Program-made: the position numbers and the translations under genes
From: Sympetrum striolatum
Taxonomy: Eukaryota > Arthropoda > Insecta > Odonata > Libellulidae
Direction: 5' to 3'
DNA: 64,000 nucleotides
Assembly: GCA_947579665.1 (NCBI GenBank)
Contig: OX388345.1
Span: 60,441,454-60,505,453, forward strand
Notes under the pieces: model-generated
Database searches by the model: none
Told to the model about the DNA's origin: nothing
The model's input: the letters and a program-made list of their open reading frames with translations, nothing else
Shown here: positions 44,937-56,365 of the stretch, piece by piece
Layout of the letters: every line of letters begins with the position of its first letter
Numbering within the stretch: position 1 is the first letter of the stretch

Positions 44937-46393
44937 GCCTGGTTGCCACCGAATGCGAAGCGGCACTGAGCTGAGTTGAGCTGGAAAAAGTGACGCGGAG
45001 CGAATCGTAGCGAAGTTTTAGTCTCCGAGGGTCGGAAACTGGAGGAGCTGAGCTGTGCGAAGCGATTCCTTTCTAAACTACCAAGATGGCGTAAGTTTAG
45101 CCTTTAGTTGCCGACCGAGAATTTAATTCTTTGATTACGGTTAAATCACAGAAATTCCGCAAGAGGCGGATTCTGTCACAATATTATGCTGGCACACTTT
45201 AATTAAGATATTATTTACAGCCATTGGACACGAATTTATCTATTTCGCTAATATCATATAAGTTCCTATCGTTCGTACCTCACTCGAGTACACTTTTCAT
45301 TTTGCAATCACGGTACTGATAGTATAAATAGTTTTTAATTTTATATTAATAATTTGTTCAATTATTTTGTAAAGAGAATCACAAAAATTAACCACTTTAC
45401 TCACATAAGCATGGCAATTCAATTTTTCTTCACTCTTCATCCATCGTCATACTTTTGCTGACGGGTAAATGTCTCGGAGAGGAGCACATGCCTTTTTCTT
45501 AATCTACTTCAAATTGCCGTATTTTTAATATTTTTAATGGTGCATAAATGAATATCCTACTGTTATTGGTTTTAGTGCTATGGTAAGCTGGTGTTCCTCT
45601 CCAAGACCTACTGACGATTTCACAGTATTAGTTTATTTTCAAAAACTGACCTCCGTTCAATGATTATATTTACGAGAAAATTATTCTCGGCTGTAGTGAA
45701 CCTTTCCGACGACATTTTCTCAATGATTGCGTTCCGCTAAGACGAGTAAATATCTTAAATTGGGATTTAATTGATTTGTAACCACATTGGAAGTAATTAA
45801 ATTAGGTTTACGATCACAATTATCATAGGTTGACAGAGTGATTACTTTTTGTGAAATTGAATCGTTCATCAATTATTAAATTAATATTTCTGAAAGAAAG
45901 CTGTAATTGGGAATTAATCACACCTTTCAAGCTCATAAATGTGAATCTTAGGTAGGTAGTGTTGTTAAAAGTGCTTCGACAGCTTAGGTCATTTCGCACA
46001 TTGGCTCCCACCGGGAATCAAACCCGGGACCGCTTTCATCAAAGGCAAACGCGCTGTCCACATGACTATCCGGGAGCCCTCAAAAATGTGAATCTTTCAC
46101 ACACTGATATCAATTCAAATACTGCCGATGAAAGAAGCGAAAGGCTCCCCCCTCCACCACTATCACGTTGAGAACGGTGGAGGGGTAAGCTGACTTCGCT
46201 TCAGAACGAACCACGACCGTTCGGAAGATGTGCCTTGCGAGGCAGAGTGACGTCACAATTCTCAGCTCAACTACGCTTCGTATCCGGTGGCCGCAGCTGC
46301 ATTAAAAAGTATAGATTCTATTGTGAAAGCGTAGTCCGCTCAACGTAACTTCGCTCAACTTACCTTCGTTTCGCATTTGGTGGCCACCCAGCC
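44937..46393. mobile_element. TIR transposon (1.46 kb) inserted in Helitron copy 1
   Basis: Left end GCCTGGTTGCCACCGAATGC and the complement of the right end (GGCTGGGTGGCCACCAAATGC) are inverted repeats. GCGAA/GAGCTGAG words are repeated just inside both ends. The other Helitron copies lack this block, which gives an empty site for comparison. No transposase is seen; a SINE is nested inside at 45950-46078. Confidence 0.65.
45950..46078 (-). mobile_element. tRNA-derived SINE (129 bp) with 18-bp target duplication
   Basis: On the minus strand it begins GGCTCCCGGATAGTC and has a B box GGTTTGATTCC, followed by a matching acceptor-like GGGAGCC, so the head can fold as a tRNA. Flanks CTCATAAATGTGAATCTT (45932-45949) and CTCAAAAATGTGAATCTT (46079-46096) are an 18-bp target duplication with one mismatch. 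The tail on the low-coordinate side is ACCTACCT, not poly(A). Confidence 0.75.
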
Positions 46394-46624
46394 TTAATGT
46401 CTCAACTCCAAACTCCCGTATCAATTAAACGCAAAAAGCTTTCGAAATAATTATTCTATTATTATATTATTTGATGAATTCCGATCTCACATTTCAAAAT
46501 TATGTATACGATAGACAGTGGTATAATTAAAAGGAAACGTAAATATAACATATAGACCGATAACTCAGGGTAGTATCCCTTAATGATTTGCTTTGCTTGC
46601 AGTTTGCAAGCACCCATTTACTAG

Positions 46625-48755
46625 TTACTATATATAAAGCTGCAAATCCGACTCATTCATACAAATTCCTGGGCATTTTTAATCGAGCTAGAAGGCTGAA
46701 ATTTTCATGATAGGTTTATAATTCACAGTCGAGTTGGGAAAAAATCGAAAACTCACAGATTTTGACCTAGGTTTGAGCCCAGAGACGATTATATTTTTCA
46801 ATGTAATTAAACGGGAAAAACAAAAAATGGCCATACAGAGCTAATTTCTTTCGTTAATTAAAATGTGAAAACGTAATCGTAAAGCAGTGGAATTTGGTTT
46901 ATATTAAGTGGAAAAGATCAAATTTTACTACTCTTGCGACCAATTTTAACATTCCTGCACGAAATTTGCAAAATTATAGTTTGAACGCCAATTTTTTTAC
47001 GTTTTTTTCTCCTCATTTCGAAAATTAAATCTATGGCAACGACCATTGTTTGAATCGAAAACAAGTTTGTTTACAATCCTGATTTCATATGCCATGATAA
47101 AGGTTTGATGCATTTTTAATTATTTTAAATGTTTCATTCGATATATGTTAATACTGAAGGTTGAAATATGTAACTTTCATCGAAATGAACAGCGAATATC
47201 TGCACGGGAATGGATTTAATCGTGAATACATACTGTGATAACATAAGTTTATGTAGAGAAACGGGACCATTTATCAACGAAGATAATCGGAAAATTCATA
47301 TAAGTAGTGAGATTATTCGAGGATTAAATTGCAAAGCCTACCCAGAATCTATATAAGAGGGATAGGAAAGCAATTTGGATGAAAAATACTCATTACTTAC
47401 TGATGAAGGACGTATTATACCGGATCAAGTCTACCTATGCCTGAGTAAAAGTAAGTACAACTAAAATTTACATAATCGTAAAATATTACTATCAGAATAT
47501 TAATGCAAATTCATAGTTTTAACGGCAATCATTAGGAATAATAGAAATAATTACTTTTTTTCTACGTTTCTTTAATTAATACGTAGTATATTACGTAATT
47601 CAACTTTCATCGAAATGAAAAACAAAAATCTACACATGAAATAAACTGATTTTCTTGAACGACCTTCTGATTACGTTGTTCTACGCTGGATAATTCTTGG
47701 TTAGTAAAAACAATCTTTGCATGTATCATTGTATGAATATTATTTTCCCATCTTCTCCAAACGGGCTTTAGAATAAAGTTCTTTTTCTACGTTCTTTAAA
47801 AGTATTTACATAATTACGTTGCCTATTGTCTGTTTGTTTACTTAATTAGAAACGGAGCTCATTGTCGTGGTAGACGCCATTTAATGAATATAAGATTATA
47901 ATGCAATATGTCTTTCACTGAACCTATTACTACATAGGTAATCGTCAATTTATTTTCCGCATTTTTATCTTATGTAGATTTTTATTCTAACTTAACATTC
48001 TTAAGCTTATTTCTTTAATTTAATTTTACGAATGCACATTAAATCGTCGTCGTCGCCGCTGCAACATTCATCGCGGTGGGATCCCGAAAGAGATACCACG
48101 GAATCAGCCGATCGCCGCGGAATCCTTTGACCGTACATGTTCATTGAGGGCTGAGATCCAAAACTAAGAAAGGTAGAAATTGATTTGAGAAGCGAAGTGT
48201 TTTCACATTGGCAGCTGTATGTCGCGCTAGGAAGAGTATGTTCCTCAGAAAATAGCAGGGTGTTAGTTTCACCGGAAAGGATATTTGATAATATTCCGCA
48301 CGCCGTCAATATTGCCCTCATCATCATATGGTGATCTGCCCTGAAGCAGGCGCCGCGGCCATATGATTCAATTGGAGTATGTCTTGCACTAAACCGGGTA
48401 CATACCACAGGTAACCAATCATCTATCGATTTCTCGCATTTTTTTTTATGCAGATTTTTATTCTAACTTTACTTTGGCGTATTCCCTTAATTTAACTTTA
48501 CGAATGTGTATTCATGAAGAACTCAACTCCAAAACTCCCGTATCAAATGAACGTGAAAGGCCTTCGAAGCACTTCTATTATTTCTATCTATTATTATATT
48601 ATTTAATGAATCACGATCTTAGATTTAAAACTATGTATGCTAAAGAGAATGGCATAATTAAAAAGAAATGTTAATATAACATAAAGACCGATAACACAGG
48701 GTAGTATCCCTTGATAATTTTCTTTGCTTGCATTATGCAAGCACCCATTTACTAG
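46625..48755 (+). mobile_element. Helitron copy 2 of a tandem array (2,131 bp)
   Basis: It starts directly after CTAG of copy 1 with TTACTATATATAAAGC and ends at CTAG 48752-48755, preceded by hairpin GCTTGCATTATGCAAGC. It carries the best preserved helicase remnant (48161-48334). It is the least interrupted copy and a good estimate of the unit. Confidence 0.8.
48161..48334 (+). pseudogene. Helitron Pif1-like helicase C-terminal remnant
   Basis: On the plus strand the frame reads KVEIDLRSEVFSHWQLYVAL, then GRV and later NIPHAVNIAL. This matches the conserved C-terminal helicase stretch of Helitron RepHel proteins (VGIDLRxxVFSHGQLYVALSRV). Upstream helicase motifs and the Rep nuclease are not found. 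The minus-strand frame 48007-48408 (133 aa) is antisense to this remnant and is not a gene. Equivalent remnants in copies 3 and 4 are frameshifted. Confidence 0.7.
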
Positions 48756-51210
48756 TTACTTATTATAAAGCTGCAAATCCGACTCATTCATACAAATTCC
48801 TGGGCATTTATAATCGAGCTGGAAGGCTGAAATTTTCAGGAGAGATTTATAATTAACAGTCGAGTTGGGAAAAAATCGAAAATCTACAGATTTTGTCCTA
48901 GGTTTGAGCCCAGAAACGATTATATTTTTCAATGTATTTAAACGGGGAAAACGAAAAATGGCCATGCAGAGCAAATTTCTTTCGTTAATTAAAATATGAA
49001 AAAGTAATCATAAAGCAGTAGGACTTGGTCTGTATTACGTCTGAAAGATCAAAGTTTACTTTTCTTGCGACCGATTTTAACATTCCAGCACAAAATTTGC
49101 AAAATTTTAGTTTGAACGCCAATTTATTGCGTTATTTTCTCCTCATTTCGAAGATTAAATCTATAGCAACGACCATTGTTTGAATCGAAAACAAGTTTGT
49201 TTACGATCCTTAATTTCATACGCCATGATAAAGGTTTGATGCATTTTTAATTATTTTAAATGTTTCTTTCGATATATGTTATTAATGAATGCTGAAAAAT
49301 GTTGAAGTTCATCAAAATAAACAGTGGATATCTGCACGGTCAATGAATCAATCGTGAATGCATGCTGTGATAACATAAGTTTATGTAGAGAATACGAGAC
49401 CATTAACAACGAAGATAATCGTAAAAGTCATGTAAGTAGTGAGATTATTCTAGAATGAAGTACATAGATATTAATATAAATTAATAAATAGTGATATTAA
49501 TATAAATTAAAAGGTTTAACAACAGTCTTTAGAAATAACATAACTGCAAGCAATACAAATCATTAATTTAACGAGCACTATAGTTTAGTAATATATTTTA
49601 TTTCATAGCTCACTTAACCAAATATATTTATCGTATACTGAACTCAGACAAAAGAGTTCCATGTATTTTTCACTTTCGTACTATATACATTGTGATATAT
49701 TGTCACCGAAGAGCTCATACCGGAAACCAAATCCATTGCTGCCCGCCTTTCTTGAAGGACCATGTTATCATTGAATATCAAGAAATTGTAACTTTCATCT
49801 TAGTGAACAACAAATATCTATTCAAGAAATACATGGTATCATTGATCGATATTAGGATATCGTTGTTCTTCGTATATGGTGGATTGCTTTTCATGTGTGA
49901 GTTCTGTGCATATTATCAAATGCCTATTATTTTTCTTCTTTTCTATTTTAATTACATATAATTATTCTGTCTTCCTCTCCAAAGAGAATTTAGAGTTAAG
50001 TTCTTTTTCTACGTTTTTTTTAATAATACGTACTACACAATTAGTACGTAGTATATTACGTAATTCAACTTTCATCAAAATAAAAAAAACAAAAATCTAC
50101 ACATAAAATACACTGATTTCCTTGAACGACATTCTTATTACGTTGTTCCTCGTGTTCGCTGGATAATTCTTGGTAAGTTAAAACAATTTTTGCATGTACC
50201 ATTGTATGAATATTATTTTCCCATCTTTACCAAATGGGCTTTAGAATAAAGTTCTTTTTCTGCGTTCTTTAAAGCTATTTACACAATTACGTTGCCTATT
50301 GTCTATTTGTTTATCTAATTAGAAACGGAGCTCATTGTTTTGGTAGACGCCATTTAATGAACATAGGATTCAATTGCAGTATGTCTTGCACTGAACCGAA
50401 TACTACACAGGTAATCGTCTATTTATTTTCCGCATTTTTATCTTATGCAGATTTTCATTCTAACATAACATTCTAAAGCTTATTTCTTTAATTTACTTTT
50501 ACGAATGCATATTAAAACGTCGTCGTCGCTGCTGCTACATTTATCGCGGTGGGATCCCGAAAGAGATACCACGGAATCAGCCGATCGCCACGGAAACCTT
50601 ATATATTCATTGAGGACTGAAATCCAAAACTAAGTAAGGTAGGAATTGAATTGATAAGCGACGTATTTTCACAATGCCAGCTTTATGTCGCGCTAGGAAG
50701 AGTAGGTTCCAAAAAAAACAAGGGTGTTAGTTTCACCGGAAAGGATATTTGATAATATTCCTCATGCCGTTAATATTGTCCTCATTATCATATGGTGATC
50801 TTCCCGGAAGCAGGCGCCGCGGCCATAGGATTCAATTGGAGTATGTCTTGCACTAAACCGAGTACATACCACAGGTAACCAATCGTCTATCGATTTCTCG
50901 CATTTTAATTTTATGCAGATTTTTATTCTAACTTTACTTTGGCATATTTCCTTAATTTAACTTTACGAATGTGTAATCATGAAGAACTCAACTCCAAAAC
51001 TCCCATATCAAATAACGGGAAAGGCCTTCGAAGAACTTATTCTATTATAATATTATTTGACGAATCTCGATCTTAGATTTGAAAATTATGCATACTAAAG
51101 GCAATGGTATGATTAAAAAGGAACATAAATATAGCATATAGACCCATTACTCGGGGTAGTATTCCTTAATAATTTTCTTTGCTTGCAGTTTGCAAGCACC
51201 CATTTACTAG
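48756..51210 (+). mobile_element. Helitron copy 3 of a tandem array (2,455 bp)
   Basis: It starts TTACTTATTATAAAGCTGC directly after CTAG and ends at CTAG 51207-51210 with hairpin GCTTGCAGTTTGCAAGC. It contains the GCCCGCCTTTCTTGAAGGAC block and a frameshifted helicase remnant (about 50635-50770). Confidence 0.8.
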
Positions 51211-53076
51211 TTACTATATATAAAGCTGCAAATCCTACTGATTGACACAAATTCCTGGGCATTTGTAATTGAGCTAGAAGGCTGAAATTTTCAGGGGAGA
51301 TTCATAATTGACAGTCGAGTTAGGAAAAAATCGAAAATTCTCAGATTTTGACCTAGGATTGAGCCCAGAGACGATAATATTTTTCAATGTAATTAAACGG
51401 GGAAAACGAAAAATGGCCATGCAGAGCAAATTTCTTTCGTTAATTAAAATATGAAAAAGTAATCGTAAAGCAGTAGGACTTGGTCTGTATTACGTCTAAA
51501 AGATTAAAGTTTACTTTTCTTGCAACCGATTTTAACATTCCTGCACGAAATTTGCAAAATTTTAGTTACAACTCCAATTTATTTCTTTTTTTTCTGCTCA
51601 TTTCGAAAGTTAAGTCTATGACAACGACCGTTGTTAGAATCGAAAACAAAGTTGTTTACAATACTGAATTCATACGCCATAATGAAGGTTAGATGCATTC
51701 TTAATATTTTTTAATGTTTCTTTCGATATATGTTATTACTGAATGTTTAAAAATGTAACTTTCATCGAAATGAACAGCGAATATCTGCACGGTCACTGAA
51801 TCATTTGGGAATACATACTGTGATAACATAAGTTTATGTAGAGAATACGAGACTATTTATCAATCAAGATAATCGGAAAAGTCATGTAAGTAGTGAGATT
51901 ATTCGAGGATTAAATTGAAAAGTCTTCACTGAATCTATATAAGAGGGATAGGAAAGCAATTACGATGAAAAATACTCATTAATTACTGATGAAGGACGTA
52001 TTATACTGGATCAAGTCTACCTATGCCTGAGTAAAAGTAAGTACAACTGAAATTTACATAATCCTAAAATATTACTATCAGAATATTAATACAAATTAAT
52101 AGTTTTAACGTCTATGTGTAGAAATAATAGACATAATAAGTTCTTTTTCTACGTTTCTTTAATTAATACGTAGTATATTACGTATTTCAACTTTCATCGA
52201 AATGAAAAACAAAAATCTACACATAAAATAAACTGATTTCCTTGAACGACCTTCTGATTACGTTGTTCTTCGTGTTCGCTGGATAATTTTTCGTTAGTAT
52301 AAACAATTTTTGCATGTATCATTATATTAATATTATTTTCCCATCTTCTCCAAACGCGCTTTAGAATAAAGTTCTTTTTCTACGTTATTTAAAACTATTT
52401 GCATAATTACGTTGCCTATTGTCTATTTGTTTATTTAATTAGAAACGGAGCTCATTGTCGTGGTAGACGCCATTTAATGAGTATAGGATTATTTTGCAGT
52501 ATGCCTTACACTGAACCGAATACTACACAGGTAATCGTCTATTTATTTTCCTTATTTTTATCTATGAAGATTTTTTTCTAACTTTACTTTGTTTGGCGTA
52601 TCTCCTTAATATAATTTTACGAATGCGTATTCTTAAAGACTCCCGTATCACATAAACGTGAAAGGCTTTTGAAATAATTATATTACTATCATATTATTTG
52701 GTGAATCTCGATCTCACTTTTTTGAAAATTATGTATACAATAGACAGTTGTATAATTAAAAAAATTTTCTTTCCATATATGTTATTACTGAAGGTGAAAA
52801 ATGTTAATTTCATCAAAATGGACAGCGAATATCTGCATGGTCAATGAATTATTTGGGAATACATACTGTGATAACATAAGTTTATGTAGAGGATACGAGA
52901 CCATGTATCAACGAAGATAATCGGAAAAGTCATTTAAGTAGTGAGATTAATCGAGGATGAAATTGAAAGTTCTACAATAAATCTATATGGGGGAATAGGA
53001 AAGCAATTTAGCTTATAAATCTTCATTAGTTACTGGTATTATACCGGATCAAATCTACATGTGTAGATCACATCCT

Positions 53077-53400
53077 TGTGTATCTGTATTCACAAGAGAT
53101 ACACAAAAGATATGGTATATTATATGGCGTATACGAAGTGTATACATTGTGTATCTGTATTCACAAGAGATAAACAAGGGATACGGTATATGTATGGCGC
53201 ATACGAAGTGTATACAATGTGTATCTGTATTTACAAGAGATACACAAGGGATACGGTATACAGATACACAATGGATATGTTATATTGTATGGCGTATATG
53301 AAGTGTATACAATGTGCATCTCTATTCACAAAGGATATGGTATATTGTATGGTGTATACGAAGTGTATACAATGTACATCTGTATTCACAACAGATGCAA
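53077..53400 (+). repeat. Minisatellite, about 71-bp unit, five copies
   Basis: Units begin GTGTATCTGTATTCACAAGA and contain GGCGTATACGAAGTGTATAC. Starts are near 53079, 53150, 53220, 53306 and 53372. All three frames stay mostly open because the unit lacks stops; the 80-111 aa frames are therefore repeat artefacts. Confidence 0.8.
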
Positions 53401-53708
53401 GTTACTATTAATATTAATTATTTCTTATTGATTAATTCCCGCACAAGATGAACCTGATGCCACAAGAAAAGATACAGTAGAGTTAAAACTTTCCTAGCAA
53501 ACACTTCATGTTATTTTAACATTTTGGTAGATGGGTCATCCATAATAAAATGATCATAAACGTAGATGTTGACACAATAACTTTGTCATTTTTTAAAACG
53601 TTTTTTTCACATGATTATTAATTAATTATTATATTAAATTGGTTTTACTTGTATTATATTATTTACTTGTTAGTGCATGGCATTAGTACATGGCATCTGT
53701 TATCTAAA

Positions 53709-53855
53709 ACGATAATTGTAAATTCATATATGTTTGTAAACTTTTAATACATATTTACAGTGTATATTGTAAATGAAAGTGTATAATATGTAATACAATA
53801 TACACTGTAAGTTGGTATTAGACGATTACACACATCTATGAATTTACAATATCGT
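53709..53855. repeat. Long imperfect hairpin (about 63-nt arms)
   Basis: The core arms TTACAGTGTATATTGTA (53755-53771) and TACAATATACACTGTAA (53794-53810) pair perfectly. Outer arms TTGTAAATTCATATATGT and ACATCTATGAATTTACAA pair with one mismatch. The whole folds into a stem of about 147 nt, either a small foldback element or a precursor-like hairpin. Confidence 0.7.
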
Positions 53856-54367
53856 CATATTTTTAGGATTTCAGTAAAACATTTCGGAAGATGAAAAAGA
53901 AATCGATTGTGAAAATTTCGAAAACGTTGATTTATGTACATTTCTTGTGCTTTGTTTCTCTTAACGTTACGATCATGATACAGAAAACAACCACTATACC
54001 TTCATATTCGAAAACTGACAAAACTTAGTAAGTTGGCGCCAAGCTACTTCAAGCATCGTTCGTCAATTTTCCACCAAGCGGCTCTTTGTCTATGTTTGAG
54101 CCGTTTAGTCAGTGTATGACATGTTCTCCGAGCTAAGTTTGGAAGAATTACGAAGTTTTCTTTCTCTTCTGTGACACAATGGCTTCCGCAAATTAATGCT
54201 GAAGCATGTTGATTTTGATCTTATTTATGTTAAATTTAGAAAACTGTTGTGTGTGGATGAATTTGCTATTTTTCCTTTATAACATCAGTAGCACGATGAG
54301 CGCTAAGTAGCCTTCAAACAATGCTGCAATGCTTTAGAGAATTCACCCTTTGAGATAAGTGCTTGCA

Positions 54368-54402
54368 ATCCTCACCTGAAAACTACGTTTTCAGGTGAGG
54401 AT
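54368..54402. repeat. Perfect palindrome with 3-nt centre
   Basis: ATCCTCACCTGAAAAC (54368-54383), TAC, then GTTTTCAGGTGAGGAT (54387-54402). Sixteen-bp perfect arms. It could act as a cruciform or, in RNA, a tight hairpin. Confidence 0.8.
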
Positions 54403-54629
54403 AATCTCAGCATAATAAATCAATTTACTGAATGTCGCAATCAACGAATGTTTAGGAGGCACTAAACATATCTTGTTCGAGCTGTTCCAAATCCTCTCAT
54501 ATAATTAATCCCGTATGAATATCCTAAATTAATTAATAGTTACGCTTTTTGTTTTCGTTATTCGAGTAACACTTACAGCTTATTGAACGATAGCAAGCGT
54601 ACGTTTATAGAAATAAAAAGATAGCCACT

Positions 54630-54870
54630 GTAGATACACAAGGTATTGCGTATACGATGTGCATCCGTATACACATAAGATACAGCGTACGATGTGTATC
54701 CATATTAAATAGGATACAACATACGATGTGTATCCGTATCCACATAAGATACCATATACTTTGTGTAGCGGACATTAATCCGCAGTGGATCTGATGTGGA
54801 TACGTATCCACAAAGGATACCAAAGATACGGTATACGTTGTGGATACATGTGGATACGTATCCACAACGT
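54630..54870. repeat. Second minisatellite with 16-bp palindromes
   Basis: Units share TACGATGTGTATCCGTAT and CACATAAGATAC, about 50 bp apart, and are related in word use to the array at 53.1 kb. GTGGATACGTATCCAC occurs at 54796-54811 and 54850-54865, a perfect palindrome each time. The frames in this interval are repeat artefacts. Confidence 0.65.
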
Positions 54871-55004
54871 AGGAAATAGAGATACATACGACGCTGTGCT
54901 GTCTGGGTTCTCTGATGAAAACAGGAAGATCCAAATTACAACCATTTCAATAACTATTACTATTAACAAAGACACTCAACCATTCTATAGCCAGAAAATC
55001 TAGC

Positions 55005-55072
55005 AAGCCGGAATTCGAACCTTGGCATTGTAGTCATAGCGCGCTAACCACTCCGTCACCGCAGCTGGTGTG
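55005..55072 (-). mobile_element. tRNA-derived SINE head
   Basis: The minus strand reads TGACGGAGTGGTTAGCGCGC (A box) and, about 26 nt later, GGTTCGAATTCCGGC (B box), an almost ideal pol III promoter of tRNA type. The acceptor stem does not close well, so a SINE is favoured over a functional tRNA gene. It lies within the foreign block of Helitron copy 4. Confidence 0.6.
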
Positions 55073-55409
55073 TAAGGTATTTTGCCCTTAGTTTCTCCTA
55101 CGATCGACGGATAAACTCAAGTTCACTGACTCGCGTGCCACCTCACAGTGTGCCTTCTGTAGATGACGTTCCTTTTAGGAGGGGAAGCAATAAGTAAAGT
55201 ATTCCTCACTTTCATACTACATACATTGTAATACATTGTCACCGGAAAGCTCATACGGACAGCCAGATCCATTGCTGCCCGCCTTTCTTGAACTGCTGCT
55301 GCTACGTTCATCGAGGCGGGATCCCGAAAGAGATACCACGGAGTCAGCCGATTGCCGCCGAAACCTTTGACCTTATATATTCATTTAGAACTGAAATCCA
55401 AAACTAAGA

Positions 55410-55562
55410 AAGGTAGGAATTGAATTGAGAATCGACGTGTTTTCACTTGCCAGCTGTATGTCGCGCTAGGAAGAGTACTTTCTTCAGAAAATATCAGTGT
55501 CTTAGTTTCACCGGAGAGGATATTTGAAAACATTTCGCACGCCGTCAATATTGTCCTAAAAT
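55410..55562 (+). pseudogene. Helitron helicase remnant, copy 4 (frameshifted)
   Basis: KVGIELRIDVFS matches the copy 2 remnant, then a base missing after TTTTCAC shifts the frame before CAGCTGTATGTCGCGCTAGG. Upstream GGGATCCCGAAAGAGATACC is shared with copies 2 and 3. Confidence 0.55.
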
Positions 55563-56365
55563 GTTTAATAGGGTAAATCTCTGCTCCATTTTTCCATTTA
55601 GCATTATTTTATTAATACTTCGGTTGAGATGTGTATGTTTTCACATTTATACCTCATTTAGTCATTTAGGTATCCCTGTTATTTTTTCTCAATTTTATGT
55701 GAAATACTTTTGTGCATCTTGCTACAATTAGTCGGCATATTTTCCTTCTGTTACTCTGAAATTTGAAACTAATTTCATTTGCGTGTTTTTTATTGGTTCC
55801 ATATCGTCATCTGTCGTTTAATTAGATATGACATACATTAATGCATGTTTGTATGTTGGATGAGATTGATTTGATTTAATTTGATGCACAAGATTTGATC
55901 TAATCATATTGTCATATACCTCTTCAAAATTGTCATAAAATCCTGGAAATTGATCAGTATTGTATCACTAAGTGTTTTCTTATATTGAAATACATGTTCT
56001 CCTCTTCTAGTGCATGGTTGGGTTTTTACGTGATTTCTTTTTGTTTTAAGTTACTTCCGTTTCGTTACAAGACAAAACTTCTTTGTATTGCGTATGAATT
56101 GCTTTAAGCATACCTGCATGTTTCCCTAGGAAAGAGGTCAAGTTCTTAATATTCTGTTGATTAACATTAACAATATTTTTTTTGTGATTTTATTCCTGGT
56201 AAATCTTTTCGCGCATTCTTTTGCATGAGAACATTTACAGGTCATTTAAGATCAGAGAAAAGATCAATTAATACTCTAAATTTTTTTATCTTTGATGTTA
56301 TATGTTAACAAACATCAATTCATAGATATCTTACTCTTGATTTTGAAAATTTTTAGTTGAGTTGC
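55563..56365. other. No gene; insertion within Helitron copy 4
   Basis: AT-rich sequence not shared with the other Helitron copies. The boundaries with Helitron sequence are at about 55562 and 56370 (before the ATGGAGCACATAGTG block). No element ends are recognised. Confidence 0.4.

Larger units (their letters stand above)
42680..46624 (+). mobile_element. Helitron copy 1 of a tandem array
   Basis: The 5' end is TTACTATATATAAAGCTGC, preceded by A. The 3' end is hairpin GCTTGCAGTTTGCAAGC followed by ACCCATTTACTAG, with CTAG at 46621-46624. A 3' hairpin about 10 nt before CTAG is the Helitron signature. It contains two partial internal copies of the CNFHQNGQ block (43232 and 44598) and is interrupted by a TIR transposon at 44937-46393. 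Confidence 0.75.

Noticed and set aside
45995..46080. Functional tRNA gene
   Set aside because: The acceptor and T arm fit, but the anticodon loop is abnormal and the unit has a tail and an 18-bp target duplication, so it is a SINE.
48007..48408. 133-aa minus-strand open frame
   Set aside because: It is antisense to the Helitron helicase remnant and recurs, broken, in other Helitron copies.
53059..53431. Three overlapping frames of 70-111 aa
   Set aside because: They arise from a stop-free 71-bp minisatellite read in different frames.
55005..55072. Functional tRNA gene
   Set aside because: Both promoter boxes are good, but the acceptor stem does not close.
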